The position numbers and the translations under genes are program-made. Below the pieces are notes generated by a model, which was given only the letters and a program-made list of their open reading frames with translations, made no database searches and was not told the DNA's origin. Positions 63,319 through 64,000 of a stretch of 64,000 nt of DNA are shown here, in pieces; position 1 is the first letter of the stretch; each line of letters starts with the position of its first letter. This DNA comes from Cupriavidus sp. WGlv3. Lineage in GTDB: Bacteria > Pseudomonadota > Gammaproteobacteria > Burkholderiales > Burkholderiaceae. The stretch is from the NCBI RefSeq assembly GCF_023952475.1, contig NZ_JALHRX010000015.1:1-64000 (forward strand), written 5' to 3'.

Positions 63319-64000
63319 GCGCGGCGGCACTGGAACTGACCGAGGTACGCAAGAAGTTCGGCCAGACGGAAATCATCCGCGGCGTGAACCTGAGCATCCC
63401 CAAGGGCGAGCGCCATGCGCTGATCGGCCCCAACGGGGCCGGCAAGTCGACCACCTTCAACCTGATCTCGGGCCGCTTCGCGCCGAGCAGCGGCACGGTG
63501 CGCCTGAACGGTGAAGAGATCGGCGGGCTGCAGCCTTTCGTCATCAACCGCATGGGGCTGTCGCGCAGCTTCCAGATCACCAATATCTTCCATCGGCTGT
63601 CGGTGTTCGAGAACCTGCGCTGCGCGGTGCTGTGGTCGCTCGGCTACAAGTATTCGTTCTGGCACCGGCTCACCGGCCTGCGCGACGCGCGCGAGCGTGC
63701 CGAGGACGTGCTGGAGCTGATCGGCATGCAGCACCGGCGCGATAGCCAGGCAGGCCTGCTGACCTATGCCGAGCAGCGCGCGCTGGAGATCGGCATCACC
63801 ATCGCCGGCGGCGCCGAGGTGATCCTGCTGGACGAGCCCACCGCCGGCATGAGCCGCTCGGAGTCGGACCACGCGGTCGAGCTGATCCGCAAGGTCACGG
63901 TGGGCAAGACGCTGGTGATGGTGGAGCACGACATGAGCGTGGTGTTCGGGCTGGCCGACCGCATCTCGGTGCTGGTCTACGGCGAAGTCATCGCCACCGA
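63315..64000 (+). CDS. livG: Liv-type ABC transporter ATP-binding protein (LivG), partial
   Basis: 228 codons seen, cut by the right edge. Walker A GPNGAGKST (38-46), LTYAEQRALEIG signature and VILLDEPTAGMSRSES Walker B are there. It powers the LivHM channel; livF is expected to follow. Confidence 0.92.
   Translation, partial: MSAAALELTEVRKKFGQTEIIRGVNLSIPKGERHALIGPNGAGKSTTFNLISGRFAPSSGTVRLNGEEIGGLQPFVINRMGLSRSFQITNIFHRLSVFENLRCAVLWSLGYKYSFWHRLTGLRDARERAEDVLELIGMQHRRDSQAGLLTYAEQRALEIGITIAGGAEVILLDEPTAGMSRSESDHAVELIRKVTVGKTLVMVEHDMSVVFGLADRISVLVYGEVIAT

Overview
The window is high-GC, densely packed chromosomal DNA from a beta-proteobacterium of the Burkholderiaceae, most probably Cupriavidus (or close Ralstonia). 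Signs of this are the Bug-type solute receptor, the Burkholderia-type porin, the bo3 oxidase operon with a divergent MocR regulator, the PpiD/tRNA-Asp and PurL/PpiC/BolA/YciB neighbourhoods, and strongly G/C-ending codons. No insertion sequence, prophage, CRISPR array or rRNA gene was seen. The genus is inferred from gene content; the species cannot be fixed from this sequence.

Layout. 1-9735: the 5' end of pntA, a porin, then a minus-strand cluster (PLP C-S lyase, DHDPS-family lyase, atypical SDR, Bug receptor, DadA-like flavoenzyme) facing a biotin/methionine-sulfoxide-reductase-like molybdoenzyme. 9800-12025: DUF3088 protein, FtrA-like activator and Lrp/AsnC regulator, with a duplicated 74-bp upstream region carrying an Lrp-like palindrome. 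12155-16088: periplasmic cyclohexadienyl dehydratase (PheC), MipA, a small unknown, and a nitrite/sulfite reductase. 16115-21676: cyoABCD and its divergent MocR regulator. 21673-26182: DUF2798, SDR with divergent GlxA-type regulator, polyphosphate kinase. 26255-32201: LacI-controlled ABC importer with a cytoplasmic phosphodiesterase. 32470-32821: tRNA-Asp and a partial duplicate of its 3' end. 32922-39769: PpiD, TesA-like esterase with a divergent YbbA-like ATPase, Pgi, and the NAD(P)HX repair enzyme.

39777-45551: DadA, TRAP transporter and amidase. 45694-48787: orphan histidine kinase, DUF2188 gene behind a terminator-like hairpin, a two-gene cassette under a near-consensus LexA box, and a MarR-like regulator. 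48978-57396: purL, PpiC-type isomerase, BolA, YciB, MsrB, SelO. 57837-64000: acyl-CoA synthetase followed by a Liv-type ABC transporter that runs off the end.

How the genes fit together. Two separate clusters couple a solute receptor or transporter to a DadA-type D-amino-acid dehydrogenase: one with a C-S lyase and sulfoxide reductase, one with an amidase and TRAP system. Both read as scavenging routes for modified amino acids, though substrates are inferred. The most unusual signals are the LexA-controlled zinc-ribbon/unknown gene pair (47393-47976), the duplicated Lrp-like operator (10217-10290 and 11952-12025), the MocR operator array between cyoA and its regulator, the divergent start codons sharing CATG at 35616-35619, and the tRNA-Asp 3'-end duplication.
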